From positions 1,736,001-1,800,000 of the forward strand of contig NC_015663.1 in the NCBI RefSeq assembly GCF_000215745.1: DNA of 64,000 nt. Reading direction: 5' to 3'. The position numbers and the translations under genes are program-made. The notes below the pieces were generated by a model that had not been told where the DNA came from, ran no database searches, and saw only the letters and a program-made list of their open reading frames with translations. The DNA comes from Klebsiella aerogenes KCTC 2190 (GTDB taxonomy: Bacteria; Pseudomonadota; Gammaproteobacteria; Enterobacterales; Enterobacteriaceae). Positions 32,850-45,677 of the stretch are shown piece by piece (within the stretch, counting starts at the first letter, position 1; every line of letters begins with the position of its first letter).

Positions 32850-34499
32850 ATGAAAAATATCAACCCAACGCAGACCGCTGCATGGCAGGCATTACAGAAA
32901 CACTTCGATGAAATGAAAGACGTCACTATCAGCGAGCTTTTCGCCAAAGATAGCGATCGTTTCTCTAAATTCTCCGCCACTTTTGACGATCTGATGCTGG
33001 TGGACTTCTCCAAGAACCGCATCACTGAAGAGACGCTGTCTAAGCTGCAGGATCTGGCGAAAGAGACCGATCTGGCCGGCGCTATCAAGTCGATGTTCTC
33101 CGGTGAAAAAATTAACCGTACCGAAGACCGCGCGGTACTGCACGTCGCACTGCGCAACCGCAGCAATACGCCAATTGTGGTTGACGGCAAAGATGTGATG
33201 CCGGAAGTCAACGCTGTACTGGAGAAGATGAAAGCCTTCTCCGAAGCGATTATCTCTGGTAGCTGGAAAGGCTATACCGGCAAACCGATCACCGACGTGG
33301 TGAACATTGGTATTGGTGGTTCAGACCTCGGCCCGTTCATGGTGACCGAAGCGCTGCGCCCGTATAAAAACCACCTCAACATGCACTTCGTTTCTAACGT
33401 TGACGGCACCCATATCGCCGAAGTGCTGAAAGCGGTGAATCCGGAAACCACGCTGTTCCTGGTGGCTTCTAAAACCTTCACCACTCAGGAAACCATGACC
33501 AACGCCCACAGCGCGCGTGACTGGTTCCTGGCGACCGCGGGCGACGATAAACACGTGGCGAAACACTTCGCGGCGCTCTCCACCAACGCTAAAGCGGTCG
33601 GCGAGTTCGGTATCGATACGGCTAACATGTTTGAGTTCTGGGACTGGGTCGGCGGTCGTTACTCCCTGTGGTCCGCCATCGGTCTGTCTATCATTCTGTC
33701 CGTCGGCTTCGACAACTTCGTTCAGCTGCTGTCCGGCGCCCACGCCATGGACAAACACTTCTCTACCACGCCGGCTGAGAAAAACCTGCCGGTACTGCTG
33801 GCGCTGATTGGTATCTGGTACAACAATTTCTTCGGCGCCGAAACCGAAGCAATTCTGCCGTACGATCAGTACATGCATCGCTTTGCCGCTTACTTCCAGC
33901 AGGGCAACATGGAATCCAACGGTAAGTACGTTGACCGTAACGGCAACGTCGTGGATTACCAGACTGGCCCTATCATCTGGGGCGAGCCGGGGACTAACGG
34001 TCAGCACGCGTTCTATCAGCTGATCCACCAGGGCACCAAAATGGTACCGTGCGATTTCATCGCCCCGGCTATCACCCATAACCCGCTGTCTGACCACCAT
34101 CAGAAACTGCTGTCTAACTTCTTCGCTCAGACCGAAGCGCTGGCCTTTGGTAAATCCCGCGAAGTGGTTGAGCAGGAATATCGCGATCAGGGTAAAGATC
34201 CGGCTCAGCTTGAGCACGTGGTGCCGTTCAAAGTGTTCGAAGGCAACCGTCCGACCAACTCCATCCTGCTGCGTGAAATTACCCCGTTCAGCCTGGGCGC
34301 ATTGATTGCGCTGTATGAGCACAAAATCTTCACCCAGGGCGCGATTCTCAACATCTTCACCTTCGATCAGTGGGGCGTTGAGCTGGGTAAACAGCTGGCT
34401 AACCGTATCCTGCCGGAACTGAAAGATGGCGCGGACGTCAGCAGCCACGACAGCTCTACCAACGGCCTGATTAACCGTTATAAAGCCTGGCGCGCATAA
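32850..34499 (+). CDS. pgi: glucose-6-phosphate isomerase
   Basis: Pgi interconverts glucose-6-phosphate and fructose-6-phosphate. I start it at 32850 ([19 protein letters not shown]), giving 549 residues as in E. coli; the open frame upstream to 32586 is promoter DNA. Signatures include [18 protein letters not shown] (about 150-167), the family motif [16 protein letters not shown] (about 267-282), [14 protein letters not shown] with the active-site His region, and a Lys near the C terminus in [16 protein letters not shown]. It is monocistronic and ends with a strong terminator. Confidence 0.98.
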   Translation: MKNINPTQTAAWQALQKHFDEMKDVTISELFAKDSDRFSKFSATFDDLMLVDFSKNRITEETLSKLQDLAKETDLAGAIKSMFSGEKINRTEDRAVLHVALRNRSNTPIVVDGKDVMPEVNAVLEKMKAFSEAIISGSWKGYTGKPITDVVNIGIGGSDLGPFMVTEALRPYKNHLNMHFVSNVDGTHIAEVLKAVNPETTLFLVASKTFTTQETMTNAHSARDWFLATAGDDKHVAKHFAALSTNAKAVGEFGIDTANMFEFWDWVGGRYSLWSAIGLSIILSVGFDNFVQLLSGAHAMDKHFSTTPAEKNLPVLLALIGIWYNNFFGAETEAILPYDQYMHRFAAYFQQGNMESNGKYVDRNGNVVDYQTGPIIWGEPGTNGQHAFYQLIHQGTKMVPCDFIAPAITHNPLSDHHQKLLSNFFAQTEALAFGKSREVVEQEYRDQGKDPAQLEHVVPFKVFEGNRPTNSILLREITPFSLGALIALYEHKIFTQGAILNIFTFDQWGVELGKQLANRILPELKDGADVSSHDSSTNGLINRYKAWRA

Positions 34500-34519
34500 G
34501 CGCTGCGCAATTAAACCTT

Positions 34520-34549
34520 AATGCCGACCCTCGGGTCGGCATTTTTATT
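34520..34549 (+). terminator. pgi terminator
   Basis: AATGCCGACC/GGTCGGCATT with a short CTCG loop is followed by TTTATTT. It directly abuts the stop of the convergent acyltransferase gene. Confidence 0.92.
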
Positions 34550-35028
34550 TATAGTCGCCGCAGCAGCCTCGCCGGGTTGCCCGCCCAAACGCCTTTCTCG
34601 GTGATGGATTTTGTCACCACGCTCCCGGCGCCGATGACCACGCCATCGCAGATACTCACCGCCAGAATGGTGGCGCCGCTGCCGATAGAGACGTCATTGC
34701 CGATTTCAATACGCCCCCAACTGTCGCGGTCGGCATTCGGTTTGCCATCGCGGAACATATCATTAGCGAACATCACGCCGTGGCCGATAAAACAGCGTTG
34801 GCCGATGGTGACGTACTCGCAGATAAAACTGTGGGACTGGATTTTGCTGTCCGCACCGATGCGCGTGTGCCCCTGAATCTCGACGAACGGCCCGATAAAG
34901 ACGTTATCGTCAAGCTGGCAATCATAAAGGTTGGCGGGCTGGTATATGACCACGTTTTCGCCGCAAATGACGTTGCGAACGCCGGTATCGCGAAGCGTAA
35001 AAGGGGGAATATTTGGCTCATTCGACAT
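34549..35028 (-). CDS. left-handed beta-helix (hexapeptide repeat) acyltransferase
   Basis: The 159-residue protein is built of hexapeptide repeats from about residue 20 to 150 (IGPFVEIQGHTRIGADSKIQ, then VSIGSGATILAVSICDGVVI, GAGSVVTKSI). The middle GQRCFIGHGVMFANDMFRDG resembles the active-site loop of WlbB/PglD-type sugar N-acetyltransferases. It probably transfers acetyl from acetyl-CoA to an amino sugar or similar acceptor; the substrate is unknown. It lies 110 bases after ridA on the same strand and may or may not be co-transcribed. In E. coli the yjbEFGH genes lie near here, as recalled. Confidence 0.8.
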   Translation of the reverse strand: MSNEPNIPPFTLRDTGVRNVICGENVVIYQPANLYDCQLDDNVFIGPFVEIQGHTRIGADSKIQSHSFICEYVTIGQRCFIGHGVMFANDMFRDGKPNADRDSWGRIEIGNDVSIGSGATILAVSICDGVVIGAGSVVTKSITEKGVWAGNPARLLRRL

Positions 35029-35138
35029 GCTGCATTCCTCGTTCGGATCTCATCGTATAGTGCCTGCAAAATGAGCAAGGAGGAACGGCGAAAAACGGTG
35101 GGGAAGGAGGCTGGAGGTTTTCCCCCCCAGCCAGGAGA

Positions 35139-35519
35139 TTAACGAGCGAAGGCGATGGCTTCGATTTCGACGCCGGCGTCTTTCGGCAGTCTTGCGACCT
35201 CCACGCAGGAGCGTGCCGGAAAGGTGGCCTGATGTTCGGTAAAGAAGGCCTCATAGGCGGCGTTGATGGCGGCAAAATCCTTCAGGTCTTTGACAAACAC
35301 CGTGGTTTTAACAATCTGCCCGACCGTGAGTCCGGCTGCTTCAACGATGGCTTTCACATTTTCCAGCGATTGCCGCGCCTGTTCGGCGATATCGCTGGGC
35401 ATGGTGCCGTCCAGCGGATTAATCGGCAGCTGACCGGAGGTGATGGTCATCGCGCCGAGATTGACGCCCTGCACGTACGGGCCGATAGCGGCAGGCGCGT
35501 CAGCGGTGGTAATAATCAT
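35139..35519 (-). CDS. ridA: RidA-family reactive enamine/imine deaminase
   Basis: RidA proteins hydrolyse 2-aminoacrylate and related enamines made by PLP or Fe-S dehydratases. The 126-residue product has the family length and motifs: AAIGPYVQGV, SGQLPINPLDG, the conserved arginine in FPARSCVEVARLPKDAGVEIE, and the C-terminal Glu in IEAIAFA. It is an extra paralogue rather than the E. coli ridA at its own locus (inference). It follows azlD by 20 bases with an AAGGA site, placing it in the same operon as a cysteine/serine desulfidase-type enzyme. Confidence 0.88.
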   Translation of the reverse strand: MIITTADAPAAIGPYVQGVNLGAMTITSGQLPINPLDGTMPSDIAEQARQSLENVKAIVEAAGLTVGQIVKTTVFVKDLKDFAAINAAYEAFFTEHQATFPARSCVEVARLPKDAGVEIEAIAFAR

Positions 35520-35539
35520 ACGGGTTATCCTTCAAACGG

Positions 35540-35860
35540 TTACATAAAGTAATTCAACAACACCAGCGAGCCGACGCCGCTCACCACCACCCACACCAGG
35601 CCTAAACGGAAGCTGGCGAGCGTGCAGATAATGGCGGCGATCACCTTCGGATTCTTTAAGTCGAACTCCATGCTGGAATTCACGCTAAGGATCTGAATGG
35701 TGATAATGGCCGGCAGGACGGTGACCGGGACGAAGCGCAGCGTTTTCGTCACCCGCTCGGACATCTGGATTTTTCCGGCCAGGCCGATAAACGAAAATCG
35801 GATCAGGAAGGTCACGGCGGCCATACCCAAAGTCAGGGCGATAAAGTAGCTATTATTCAT
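35540..35860 (-). CDS. azlD: AzlD-type small subunit of an amino acid exporter
   Basis: The 106-residue membrane protein starts MNNSYFIALTLGMAAVTFLIR and has about four hydrophobic segments. AzlD pairs with AzlC to export branched-chain amino acids and analogues in other bacteria (YgaZH in E. coli). Its start overlaps the azlC stop by 8 bases, so the two are coupled. The conserved RFSFIGLAGK and FVPVTVLPAIITIQ segments fit the family. Substrate here is not known. Confidence 0.88.
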   Translation of the reverse strand: MNNSYFIALTLGMAAVTFLIRFSFIGLAGKIQMSERVTKTLRFVPVTVLPAIITIQILSVNSSMEFDLKNPKVIAAIICTLASFRLGLVWVVVSGVGSLVLLNYFM

Positions 35861-36593
35861 GTTCCAGCGCCTCCACGAGCGGCATGTCGGATTCGGCAAT
35901 CGCTGCCTGTTTACGTTCTTCAGCCAGGTCGACGCACAGCCCGGCGAGCACGCCAAGTACTGAGGCGACGACAATACCCAGGGAGTAGGGCAGGATGACC
36001 AACAGCACGCCGGAGACGGCGGCCACCACGGCGGCGACGGTACAGGCCTGGCTTTTTATTTGCGGCACCACAATGGCGATAAAGGCGGCGACCATGGCGA
36101 AATCCAGACCATACTTTTCAATATTCGGGAATGAGGCGCCGACCAGCGCGCCGAGGAAATCGGCCAGTACCCAAATCGCCCAGAAGGTGATCATCGCCGA
36201 GCCATAAAACAGATACTTATCCTGCTTATTGCCTTCCATCTCTTTTACGGTGGTGGCGTACACTTCATCGGTCAGCGCGTAGGACATAAAGCATTTTTTA
36301 AAGAACGATGCTTCACGGACGGTACCGGAAATAGAGGCGCTGTACAGTACGTGACGTAGGTTAATTATTAATGTGGTGAATATAATAACCCCGAGCGTGG
36401 CGCCGGTTTTAAGCATATTTAATGCCAGCATTTGCGCGGAGCCGGCAATAACAATCGCCGACCACGCCGTACTCTGCCAGACGCTCATGCCGGCGCTGAC
36501 GCTTAATGCGCCGACAATAAATGAAAATGGAAAGTCGCCGATGCACAGCGGCATAATGGCGCTGGCGCCGCGGAAGATGACTTTTTTATTCAT
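35853..36593 (-). CDS. azlC: AzlC-type large subunit of an amino acid exporter
   Basis: This 246-residue polytopic inner-membrane protein has about six hydrophobic segments. Family signatures include GDFPFSFIVGALSVSAGMSV near the N terminus, AGSAQMLALNML, and LRHVLYSASI plus SYALTDEVYATT in the middle, as in AzlC/YgaZ. The C-terminal tail is soluble and acidic (AIAESDMPLVEALEHE). It lies between a cyuA-like gene and azlD on one strand, suggesting export of an amino acid or breakdown product linked to that enzyme. Confidence 0.9.
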   Translation of the reverse strand: MNKKVIFRGASAIMPLCIGDFPFSFIVGALSVSAGMSVWQSTAWSAIVIAGSAQMLALNMLKTGATLGVIIFTTLIINLRHVLYSASISGTVREASFFKKCFMSYALTDEVYATTVKEMEGNKQDKYLFYGSAMITFWAIWVLADFLGALVGASFPNIEKYGLDFAMVAAFIAIVVPQIKSQACTVAAVVAAVSGVLLVILPYSLGIVVASVLGVLAGLCVDLAEERKQAAIAESDMPLVEALEHE

Positions 36594-36676
36594 CTGCTAT
36601 ACCTGCTAATTTATAAATAATAGTATGGGTAGGGTAGGTTAATCAGGGCCTGAATGTTCAGGCCCGTTAAATATTA

Positions 36677-37954
36677 TTATTTAGCGACCATGATGCTGAT
36701 GATTTCTTTATCGGTGAGGGCCATTGGTTTAATCACCAGGCGACACAGGTTATTAATAGTCTGCTCGACATCGGCGCAGACAATACCGTCATTGGCGCCA
36801 GCGCAGCTATTTTGCATTGCCATCAGTACCGCCTTAAAGGCGCTGGATACCACAGATGAGACTTTCATCGCACAGCTATTAGAGGCGCCATCACAAATCA
36901 TGCCGGTAATATCGCTGACCATATTAATAATCGCGGTGTTAATGGTGTTGATGTCGCGAGTAAATAGCCAGGCCATCCCGGCGGCGGCGCCCATGGCGGC
37001 GGTTGAGGCCGCGCATAGCGCAGATAAGCGCGTATAACGAGAATGAATTGAGATGGCGGTGAGATGAGATAGAGACAAAGCGCGCGCCAGGGTCTCTTCA
37101 TCGGCGCCAAGATGCTCTGCAACCACCACTACCGGCATGGTTGCCGTAATGCCCTGATTGCCTGAACCAAAGTTAGACATCGCTACCACCGGCGCGCCGC
37201 CCATGCGGGCATCTGAAGCGGCGACGGTGTCGATGATCACCTTGCTTAACAGATCGTTGCTCATCAGGCCGTTTTTCACGGCGTCAGCAAAGGTACCGTT
37301 AATGTTCAGGCCATATTTTTTGGTTTTGCCTTCTGCCGCCAGCGCGGAGTTTAAGCGCGCGGCTTCGAGAATAAAGCGAATATCATTAAAGTCGGCGCTA
37401 TTAATAAATTCGTAAGCCTGCTGTAGCGAAAATGTGGGCAGCGTTTCGTGCCGGGCGCTCGCATTCTGTTTTGCGCTTAATGGCTGTGGCTGGTCATTAA
37501 TATAAAGTTCGACCACGTTGGTGTGGGTTCCTTTCACCACGACGCGACAGTTATTCTCGCCAGCAGAGAGGGTTAAATCGAGATGAATAAAGTCCGGAGT
37601 CTCTTCGACGGCAATATCAACGGCATTATTGGCGATCAGTTTCTGCGCCATTTCGACGTGTAGCGGGGTGATATCTTCCAGCGTTTTTAATCCCTTTTGC
37701 GGATTGCCGCCAAATGCGCCAATTGCGGCGGCCAGCGCTACACCGCAAACGGCGGTGCCGGGAATAGTCACGCCCATCGCGTTTTTATAGAGATTGGCGG
37801 AAATAAAACCGCTAATTCTGGTGCAAGGCTGATCCAGATATTGAGCGGCGTAGGCGGCAGTGAAGGAAATAGCGACGGGTTCAGTACAACCTAAAGCCGG
37901 GGCAACTTCTTGTTTGAGCCATTTTACGTACAGGGAAGCGTTATCGGTGTTCAT
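36677..37954 (-). CDS. CyuA/YhaM-family L-cysteine desulfidase (Fe-S serine dehydratase-like)
   Basis: The 425-residue protein matches the UPF0597 family of E. coli CyuA (YhaM), which cleaves cysteine to 2-aminoacrylate (then pyruvate and ammonia) plus sulfide using a [4Fe-4S] cluster. Candidate cluster ligands are GCTEP (Cys22), CDGASNSC (about 341-348) and NSCAGANDGIVCAD near 380. The sequence FGSGNQGITATMPVVV is the conserved family centre. It is the first gene of the cluster with azlC, azlD and ridA on the same strand. Whether the substrate is cysteine or serine cannot be settled from sequence. Confidence 0.88.
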   Translation of the reverse strand: MNTDNASLYVKWLKQEVAPALGCTEPVAISFTAAYAAQYLDQPCTRISGFISANLYKNAMGVTIPGTAVCGVALAAAIGAFGGNPQKGLKTLEDITPLHVEMAQKLIANNAVDIAVEETPDFIHLDLTLSAGENNCRVVVKGTHTNVVELYINDQPQPLSAKQNASARHETLPTFSLQQAYEFINSADFNDIRFILEAARLNSALAAEGKTKKYGLNINGTFADAVKNGLMSNDLLSKVIIDTVAASDARMGGAPVVAMSNFGSGNQGITATMPVVVVAEHLGADEETLARALSLSHLTAISIHSRYTRLSALCAASTAAMGAAAGMAWLFTRDINTINTAIINMVSDITGMICDGASNSCAMKVSSVVSSAFKAVLMAMQNSCAGANDGIVCADVEQTINNLCRLVIKPMALTDKEIISIMVAK

Positions 37955-38318
37955 AATGATTTAATGTCCAAAATTAAATTTTATTCAACTGCGATAATGC
38001 TAAGACAAAGGATAAGAAAAATCTTACCCTAATAGCCATATAAATAATGCGGATTAGAGAAAAATTTTATCTTGTGGCAGGTTTTAAGATATAACTGTTT
38101 CAAATGGTAAATATTTTAAATTTCAGTTGGTTATTTGGTTTTATCCTAAGCGTAATGGATGATTTGGTTAACTTGCTCACAGCATTGTAGGAAGTAAAAT
38201 TTTCTCTTAGTTGCATTTACCGCGTTGAAGGACCGATGCTGCTCGCAAAGCGAAGTAGATCTGGATCACACTTTTGCGCTATACAGATCAATAACGTTCA
38301 TGCATTTGAGGTGTCACT
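37955..38318. promoter_or_regulatory. divergent control region between the cyuA-like gene and psiE
   Basis: This 364-base AT-rich gap has no gene. Near the cyuA-like side, GGATAAGA-AAAA-TCTTACCC (38010-38029) is an imperfect dyad that may be an operator. On the psiE side, GTAGATCTGGATCACA (38255-38270) resembles a CRP site (second half-site perfect), 49 bases before the psiE ATG. Other short repeats (TTTTATCTTG, TTTTATCCTAAG) are visible but not assigned. Confidence 0.5.
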
Positions 38319-38729
38319 ATGCCGTCGGTATATCGTCCGCTGGTTAATTTTGTTGCGAAGGCCATGCAGGCTGTGCTCAACCTGGCGCTATTGTGCCTGG
38401 GAATTATTCTGGTGGTGTTCCTGGGAAAGGAGACCCTGCATCTGGCGCACGTGCTGTTTACGCCGGAGCCGGTGAGTAAGTACAAGCTGGTCGAAGGGCT
38501 GGTGGTCTATTTTCTCTACTTCGAATTTATCGCGTTGATTGTGAAATACTTTGAGTCCGGTTTTCACTTCCCGCTGCGTTATTTCGTCTATATCGGCATT
38601 ACCGCGATTGTACGGCTTATTATCGTCGACCATGAGTCGCCGATGGCGGTGCTGATTTACTCTGCGGCGATCCTTATCCTGGTGATTACCCTGTGGTTGT
38701 GTAATTCCAACCGCCTGAAACGGGAATAA
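38319..38729 (+). CDS. psiE: phosphate-starvation-inducible protein PsiE
   Basis: PsiE is a small inner-membrane protein of unknown activity, induced by phosphate starvation in E. coli. The 136 residues equal the family length. Four hydrophobic segments can be seen: about 17-36 ([18 protein letters not shown]), 60-80, 90-105 and 112-130. The core [20 protein letters not shown] is almost identical to E. coli. The ATG at 38319 follows GAGGTG. The upstream CRP-like site agrees with reported CRP input. In E. coli xylE lies between psiE and malG as I recall; here it is absent. Confidence 0.93.
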   Translation: MPSVYRPLVNFVAKAMQAVLNLALLCLGIILVVFLGKETLHLAHVLFTPEPVSKYKLVEGLVVYFLYFEFIALIVKYFESGFHFPLRYFVYIGITAIVRLIIVDHESPMAVLIYSAAILILVITLWLCNSNRLKRE

Positions 38730-38753
38730 AAAAAGCGGCCTCCAGGGCCGCTT
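38729..38753 (-). terminator. malEFG terminator at the end of psiE
   Basis: AAGCGGCC/GGCCGCTT with a TCCAG loop is followed on the minus strand by a T run. It ends the malEFG transcript at the psiE stop. Confidence 0.82.
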
Positions 38754-38779
38754 GACCGACAATCACAAATGAAATTTAT

Positions 38780-38885
38780 GTAGGGTCCAGTAGAGGATTG
38801 CAGTGGCATTTGCCCTACTTTTTCAGGGAGAGGTGGGCTGCCGTACCCGGTTGGGGTCGTGTACCACATCCCACCCTCTCTGAAA
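38780..38885. repeat. two large imperfect hairpins downstream of malG
   Basis: GTAGGG (38780-38785)/CCCTAC (38813-38818) closes one stem. TTTCAGGGAGAGGTGGG (38821-38837)/CCCACCCTCTCTGAAA (38870-38885) closes a second, with a one-base bulge. They fill most of the gap between malG and the terminator. Confidence 0.55.
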
Positions 38886-38922
38886 TTTGGGGCGATAAAA
38901 CAAGGGTCTAACATGATGAAAC

Positions 38923-39813
38923 TTAACCTTTCACCCCGCCCGCCGTCAGGCCGTTGACCAACCAACGCTGAGCCAGCAGGAAGACGACGGTAATCGGAAT
39001 CGCCGACAGTACCGCCGCCGCGGCGAAGTCACCCCACAGGTAGTTCTGCGGATTGAGATACTGCTGCATCCCCACCGCCAGGGTATAGCTGTTCACATCG
39101 CGTAGCAGCAACGAGGCCACCGGCACTTCGGTAATCGCGGCGATGAACGACAGAATAAACACGACCGCCAGAATCGGCACCGAGAGCGGCAGCAGCACCA
39201 GGCGGAAGGCCTGCCACGGAGTGGCGCCGTCCAGCGCGGCCGCTTCTTCCAGTGAACCATCGATAGTTTCGAAGTAGCCCTTAATCGTCCAGACGTGCAG
39301 CGCGATGCCGCCCATATAGGCGAAGATCACCCCGCCGTGAGTGTTGAGGCCGACGAAAGGCAGATACTGACCGAGGCGGTCGAACAACGCATACAGCGCC
39401 ACCAACGACAGTACCGCCGGGAACATCTGGAAAATCAGCATCCCTTTGAGCAGCGTCGCTTTACCCGGGAAGCGCATACGGGCGAAAGCGTAAGCGCAGG
39501 TGGTGGAGAGGGCGACGATGCCGATCGCAGTAATCCCGGCCACCTTAATTGAGTTCCACAGCCACAGCAGGACCGGGAATGGCGGCGGCGTTACCCGGCC
39601 ATCGGCGTGTTCGACGCTGAAGCCTAATGCCAGACGCCAGTGCTCCCAGGAGATGGTATCCGGGATCAGGCTGCCGGTCGCGAAGTTGCCTTCGCGCAGC
39701 GAGATAGCGATAACCATCAGCAGCGGGAACATAATCGCGGCGATAAAAATCAGCAGCAACAGGTGTGTCGTAAAGAGACGCAGTTTCTGAGATTTGGGTT
39801 GGACCATAGCCAT
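38923..39813 (-). CDS. malG: maltose ABC transporter permease MalG
   Basis: MalG is one of the two inner-membrane channel subunits of MalFGK2. The 296 residues equal E. coli. Six membrane segments are expected, the first at about 15-35 ([18 protein letters not shown]). The cytoplasmic EAA loop that docks on MalK reads [20 protein letters not shown] (about 190-209). The C-terminal periplasm-facing GGVKG tail is conserved. It is the third gene of malEFG, 14 bases after malF. Confidence 0.98.
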   Translation of the reverse strand: MAMVQPKSQKLRLFTTHLLLLIFIAAIMFPLLMVIAISLREGNFATGSLIPDTISWEHWRLALGFSVEHADGRVTPPPFPVLLWLWNSIKVAGITAIGIVALSTTCAYAFARMRFPGKATLLKGMLIFQMFPAVLSLVALYALFDRLGQYLPFVGLNTHGGVIFAYMGGIALHVWTIKGYFETIDGSLEEAAALDGATPWQAFRLVLLPLSVPILAVVFILSFIAAITEVPVASLLLRDVNSYTLAVGMQQYLNPQNYLWGDFAAAAVLSAIPITVVFLLAQRWLVNGLTAGGVKG

Positions 39814-39827
39814 TATCGTTATCTCCC

Positions 39828-41372
39828 TTAATCAAACTTCATGCGCGTGGCTTTCAGATTCACAATCGCTAACGCCCCAACCAGCAGGAAGATAAGCGTG
39901 GCGATAGCCGCCGCCAGGCCGAAGTCCTGACCGCCGCCGCCTTCAAAGGCGATGCGATAGGTGTAGCTCACCAGCAGGTCGGTATAACCGGCCGGCGTGG
40001 TGGTGCCGAGACGGTCCGGGCCACCGTTGGTTAACAGTTGAATCAGCACGAAGTTGTTAAAGTTAAAGGCGAAGCTGGCGATCATCAGCGGCGTGAGCGG
40101 CTTGATCAGCAGCGGTAGCGTAATTTTAAAGAAGTTCTGGAACGGGCCCGCGCCATCCATCGCCGACGCCTCGTACAGATCGTCCGGAATCGCCTTCAGC
40201 AGTCCCATGCACAGGATCATCATGTACGGGTAGCCCAGCCAGGTGTTGACGATGATGATCATCGTGCGCGCGGTGGTTGGGTCGCTAAACCAGGCCGGTT
40301 TAATGCCGAACAGCGCGCTCAGCATCATGTTGATTTCACCAAAGCTCTGGTTAAACAGCCCCTTGAAAATCAGTATTGAGATAAATGACGGCACCGCATA
40401 CGGCAGAATCAACAGCACGCGGTAAATCGCTTTGCCCTTCAACGCTTCCCACTGCACCAGGCAGGCCAGCACCATTCCCACGGCGACGGTCAAAATCACC
40501 GTCAGCACCGAGAACACCACGGTCCAGACGAAAATGGCGAAGAACGGCTTCTGGATCCCTTCATCCTGGAAAACGCGGGTGAAGTTATCCCAGCCGATGG
40601 TGACGGTATAACCCGGGCTCAGCTTCTCATTGCCCCAGCTGCCGTCGGCATTGATGGATTGATAAAAGCCGATGTCGGCGTTGGGGCGATATTTCACGCC
40701 GCTTTGGTTGTTGGTGAGCGTGCCGTCGTTAGCCAGCGCGTACAGCGGCTGGGTGCCGGAAAACTGGCGCAGCGAACTCATAATCACTTTGCTTTCATCC
40801 GGCAGCACGGCGGTCAGTTGGTTCAGCGCGGCGCGGTTTTGGGTGATCACGCGTAAATTCGCGCGTTCGCCTTGCGGCAGGGCATCGGCTTCTTTTAACG
40901 CCAGCTTCTGCTCGCCGCCAAATTTAAAGGCTTCAGAGAGATAATTTTTACCGCTTTCACCGTCCGTCAGCGCCAGCTGCCACTCATCGCCTGCCGGGTA
41001 GAGTGAGAAGTTATAGGCTTTGCCGGCCTGGAAAGAACGATCCATCAGTACCTGTTGGGCGCGTTCGAAGGTGAGCTGGTTGGTGCTGCTGTAGTTGGTG
41101 AAGGCGATGGCAATGGTGCAGATCAGCGGGAACAGAACAAACAGCCCCATCCCGGCGAGACCCGGATAAACGTAACGCCAGGCATAGGCCTTGCGATTGG
41201 AAAAGATATACAGGCCAACTGAGCTTAAAATCAGCGTCATGATGGCGAACAGGTACTCCCCCTGGGCGTACATTAAAACAACAAGGTAACCCACCAGCAG
41301 GCACAGCAAACCAATCACAGACCATGTGAGTTGCGGGCTTTGCCACCAGTGTTTCTTTTTAACGGCATCCAT
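39828..41372 (-). CDS. malF: maltose ABC transporter permease MalF
   Basis: MalF is the larger channel subunit and carries the transmembrane maltose-binding site. From the ATG at 41372 ([15 protein letters not shown]) it has 514 residues as in E. coli; the ATG 9 bases upstream abuts the GAGG site too closely. Eight membrane segments are expected. The large periplasmic P2 loop (about 93-275) includes the [16 protein letters not shown] region, and the EAA loop is [20 protein letters not shown] (about 398-417). It is separated from malE by a REP, which lowers malFG expression relative to malE in E. coli. Confidence 0.98.
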   Translation of the reverse strand: MDAVKKKHWWQSPQLTWSVIGLLCLLVGYLVVLMYAQGEYLFAIMTLILSSVGLYIFSNRKAYAWRYVYPGLAGMGLFVLFPLICTIAIAFTNYSSTNQLTFERAQQVLMDRSFQAGKAYNFSLYPAGDEWQLALTDGESGKNYLSEAFKFGGEQKLALKEADALPQGERANLRVITQNRAALNQLTAVLPDESKVIMSSLRQFSGTQPLYALANDGTLTNNQSGVKYRPNADIGFYQSINADGSWGNEKLSPGYTVTIGWDNFTRVFQDEGIQKPFFAIFVWTVVFSVLTVILTVAVGMVLACLVQWEALKGKAIYRVLLILPYAVPSFISILIFKGLFNQSFGEINMMLSALFGIKPAWFSDPTTARTMIIIVNTWLGYPYMMILCMGLLKAIPDDLYEASAMDGAGPFQNFFKITLPLLIKPLTPLMIASFAFNFNNFVLIQLLTNGGPDRLGTTTPAGYTDLLVSYTYRIAFEGGGGQDFGLAAAIATLIFLLVGALAIVNLKATRMKFD

Positions 41373-41412
41373 GGGGATCATCCTCTACAACGTTAAATAT
41401 CTGTCGACAAGA

Positions 41413-41490
41413 GTGCCTGATGGCGCTGTACTTATCCGGCCTACAAAGCGTGTAGGCCGGATAAGGCATTTATGCCGCCATCCGGCACGT
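41413..41490. repeat. REP/BIME between malE and malF
   Basis: GTGCCTGATGGCGCTGTACTTATCCGGCC-type sequence is followed by its inverted partner GTAGGCCGGATAAGGCATTT and GCCGCCATCCGGCAC, forming two opposed REP units. The malE-malF REP is the classic example in E. coli, where it protects malE mRNA. Confidence 0.92.
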
Positions 41491-41501
41491 GTGCGACGGT
41501 A

Positions 41502-43062
<1,561 letters not shown>

Positions 43063-44172
43063 ATGGCGAGCGTACAGCTACGAAATGTAACGAAAGCCTG
43101 GGGCGACGTGGTGGTATCTAAAGATATCAATCTCGAGATCCAGGATGGGGAGTTCGTCGTGTTTGTAGGACCGTCGGGCTGCGGCAAATCCACCCTGCTG
43201 CGTATGATTGCCGGACTGGAAACGGTCACCAGCGGCGATCTGTTTATTGGCGATACCCGAATGAACGATGTGCCGCCCGCCGAGCGCGGCATCGGCATGG
43301 TATTCCAGTCTTATGCGCTCTATCCCCACCTTTCCGTTGCCGAAAATATGTCTTTTGGCCTGAAACTGGCCGGGGCGAAAAAAGAGGTGATTAACCAGCG
43401 CGTGACTCAGGTCGCAGAGGTGTTGCAGCTGGCGCACCTGCTGGAGCGTAAGCCGAAAGCGCTCTCCGGCGGCCAGCGTCAGCGCGTGGCCATCGGCCGT
43501 ACCCTGGTCGCCGAGCCGCGGGTTTTTCTGCTTGATGAGCCCCTGTCCAACCTCGATGCCGCGCTGCGCGTGCAGATGCGTATCGAAATCTCCCGTCTGC
43601 ATAAGCGCCTTGGTCGCACGATGATTTACGTCACCCACGATCAGGTGGAAGCCATGACCCTGGCCGACAAAATCGTCGTGCTGGATGCCGGCCGCGTCGC
43701 GCAGGTCGGGAAACCGCTGGAACTCTATCACTATCCGGCAGACCGCTTCGTCGCGGGCTTTATTGGCTCGCCGAAGATGAACTTCCTGCCGGTCAAAGTC
43801 ACCGCGACCGCCATTGAACAGGTACAGGTCGAACTACCGAACCGCCAGCAGGTCTGGCTGCCGGTAGACAGCGCCCACGTTCAGGTCGGCGCCAATATGT
43901 CTTTGGGTATCCGCCCGGAACACCTGCTGCCGAGCGACATCGCCGATGTCACCCTTGAGGGCGAAGTGCAGGTGGTCGAACAGCTTGGTCACGAAACGCA
44001 AATTCATATCCAGATCCCCGCCATCCGTCAGAACCTGGTGTACCGCCAGAATGACGTGGTGTTGGTAGAAGAGGGAGCCACATTCGCCATCGGTTTGCCG
44101 CCGGAGCGCTGCCATTTATTCCGTGAGGATGGCACCGCTTGTCGTCGGTTGCATAAAGAGCCAGGCGTATAA
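43063..44172 (+). CDS. malK: maltose ABC transporter ATPase MalK
   Basis: MalK dimers power the transporter and also hold MalT inactive when no maltose enters. The 369-residue protein has Walker [10 protein letters not shown] (36-44), Q loop [10 protein letters not shown], signature [13 protein letters not shown] (about 134-146), Walker [14 protein letters not shown] and the H-loop histidine in [10 protein letters not shown]. The regulatory C-terminal domain (about 236-369) has the OB-type fold shared by carbohydrate importers and ends KEPGV. It is first in malK-lamB-malM. Confidence 0.98.
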   Translation: MASVQLRNVTKAWGDVVVSKDINLEIQDGEFVVFVGPSGCGKSTLLRMIAGLETVTSGDLFIGDTRMNDVPPAERGIGMVFQSYALYPHLSVAENMSFGLKLAGAKKEVINQRVTQVAEVLQLAHLLERKPKALSGGQRQRVAIGRTLVAEPRVFLLDEPLSNLDAALRVQMRIEISRLHKRLGRTMIYVTHDQVEAMTLADKIVVLDAGRVAQVGKPLELYHYPADRFVAGFIGSPKMNFLPVKVTATAIEQVQVELPNRQQVWLPVDSAHVQVGANMSLGIRPEHLLPSDIADVTLEGEVQVVEQLGHETQIHIQIPAIRQNLVYRQNDVVLVEEGATFAIGLPPERCHLFREDGTACRRLHKEPGV

Positions 44173-45570
<1,398 letters not shown>

Positions 45571-45595
45571 TGCAATCCGCATCATGATGAGTAAA

Positions 45596-45620
45596 AGAGG
45601 GGCAGCAGCCCCTCTGTTTT
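45596..45620 (+). terminator. hairpin between lamB and malM
   Basis: AGAGGGGC/GCCCCTCT with an AGCA loop is followed by GTTTTC. It may partly terminate the transcript or protect the lamB mRNA end. Confidence 0.6.
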
Positions 45621-45677
45621 CGGCCCAGCGCGCTATTGCCTGGCTAACGCTCGGCCATAGGAATTGAGGTGATAACA

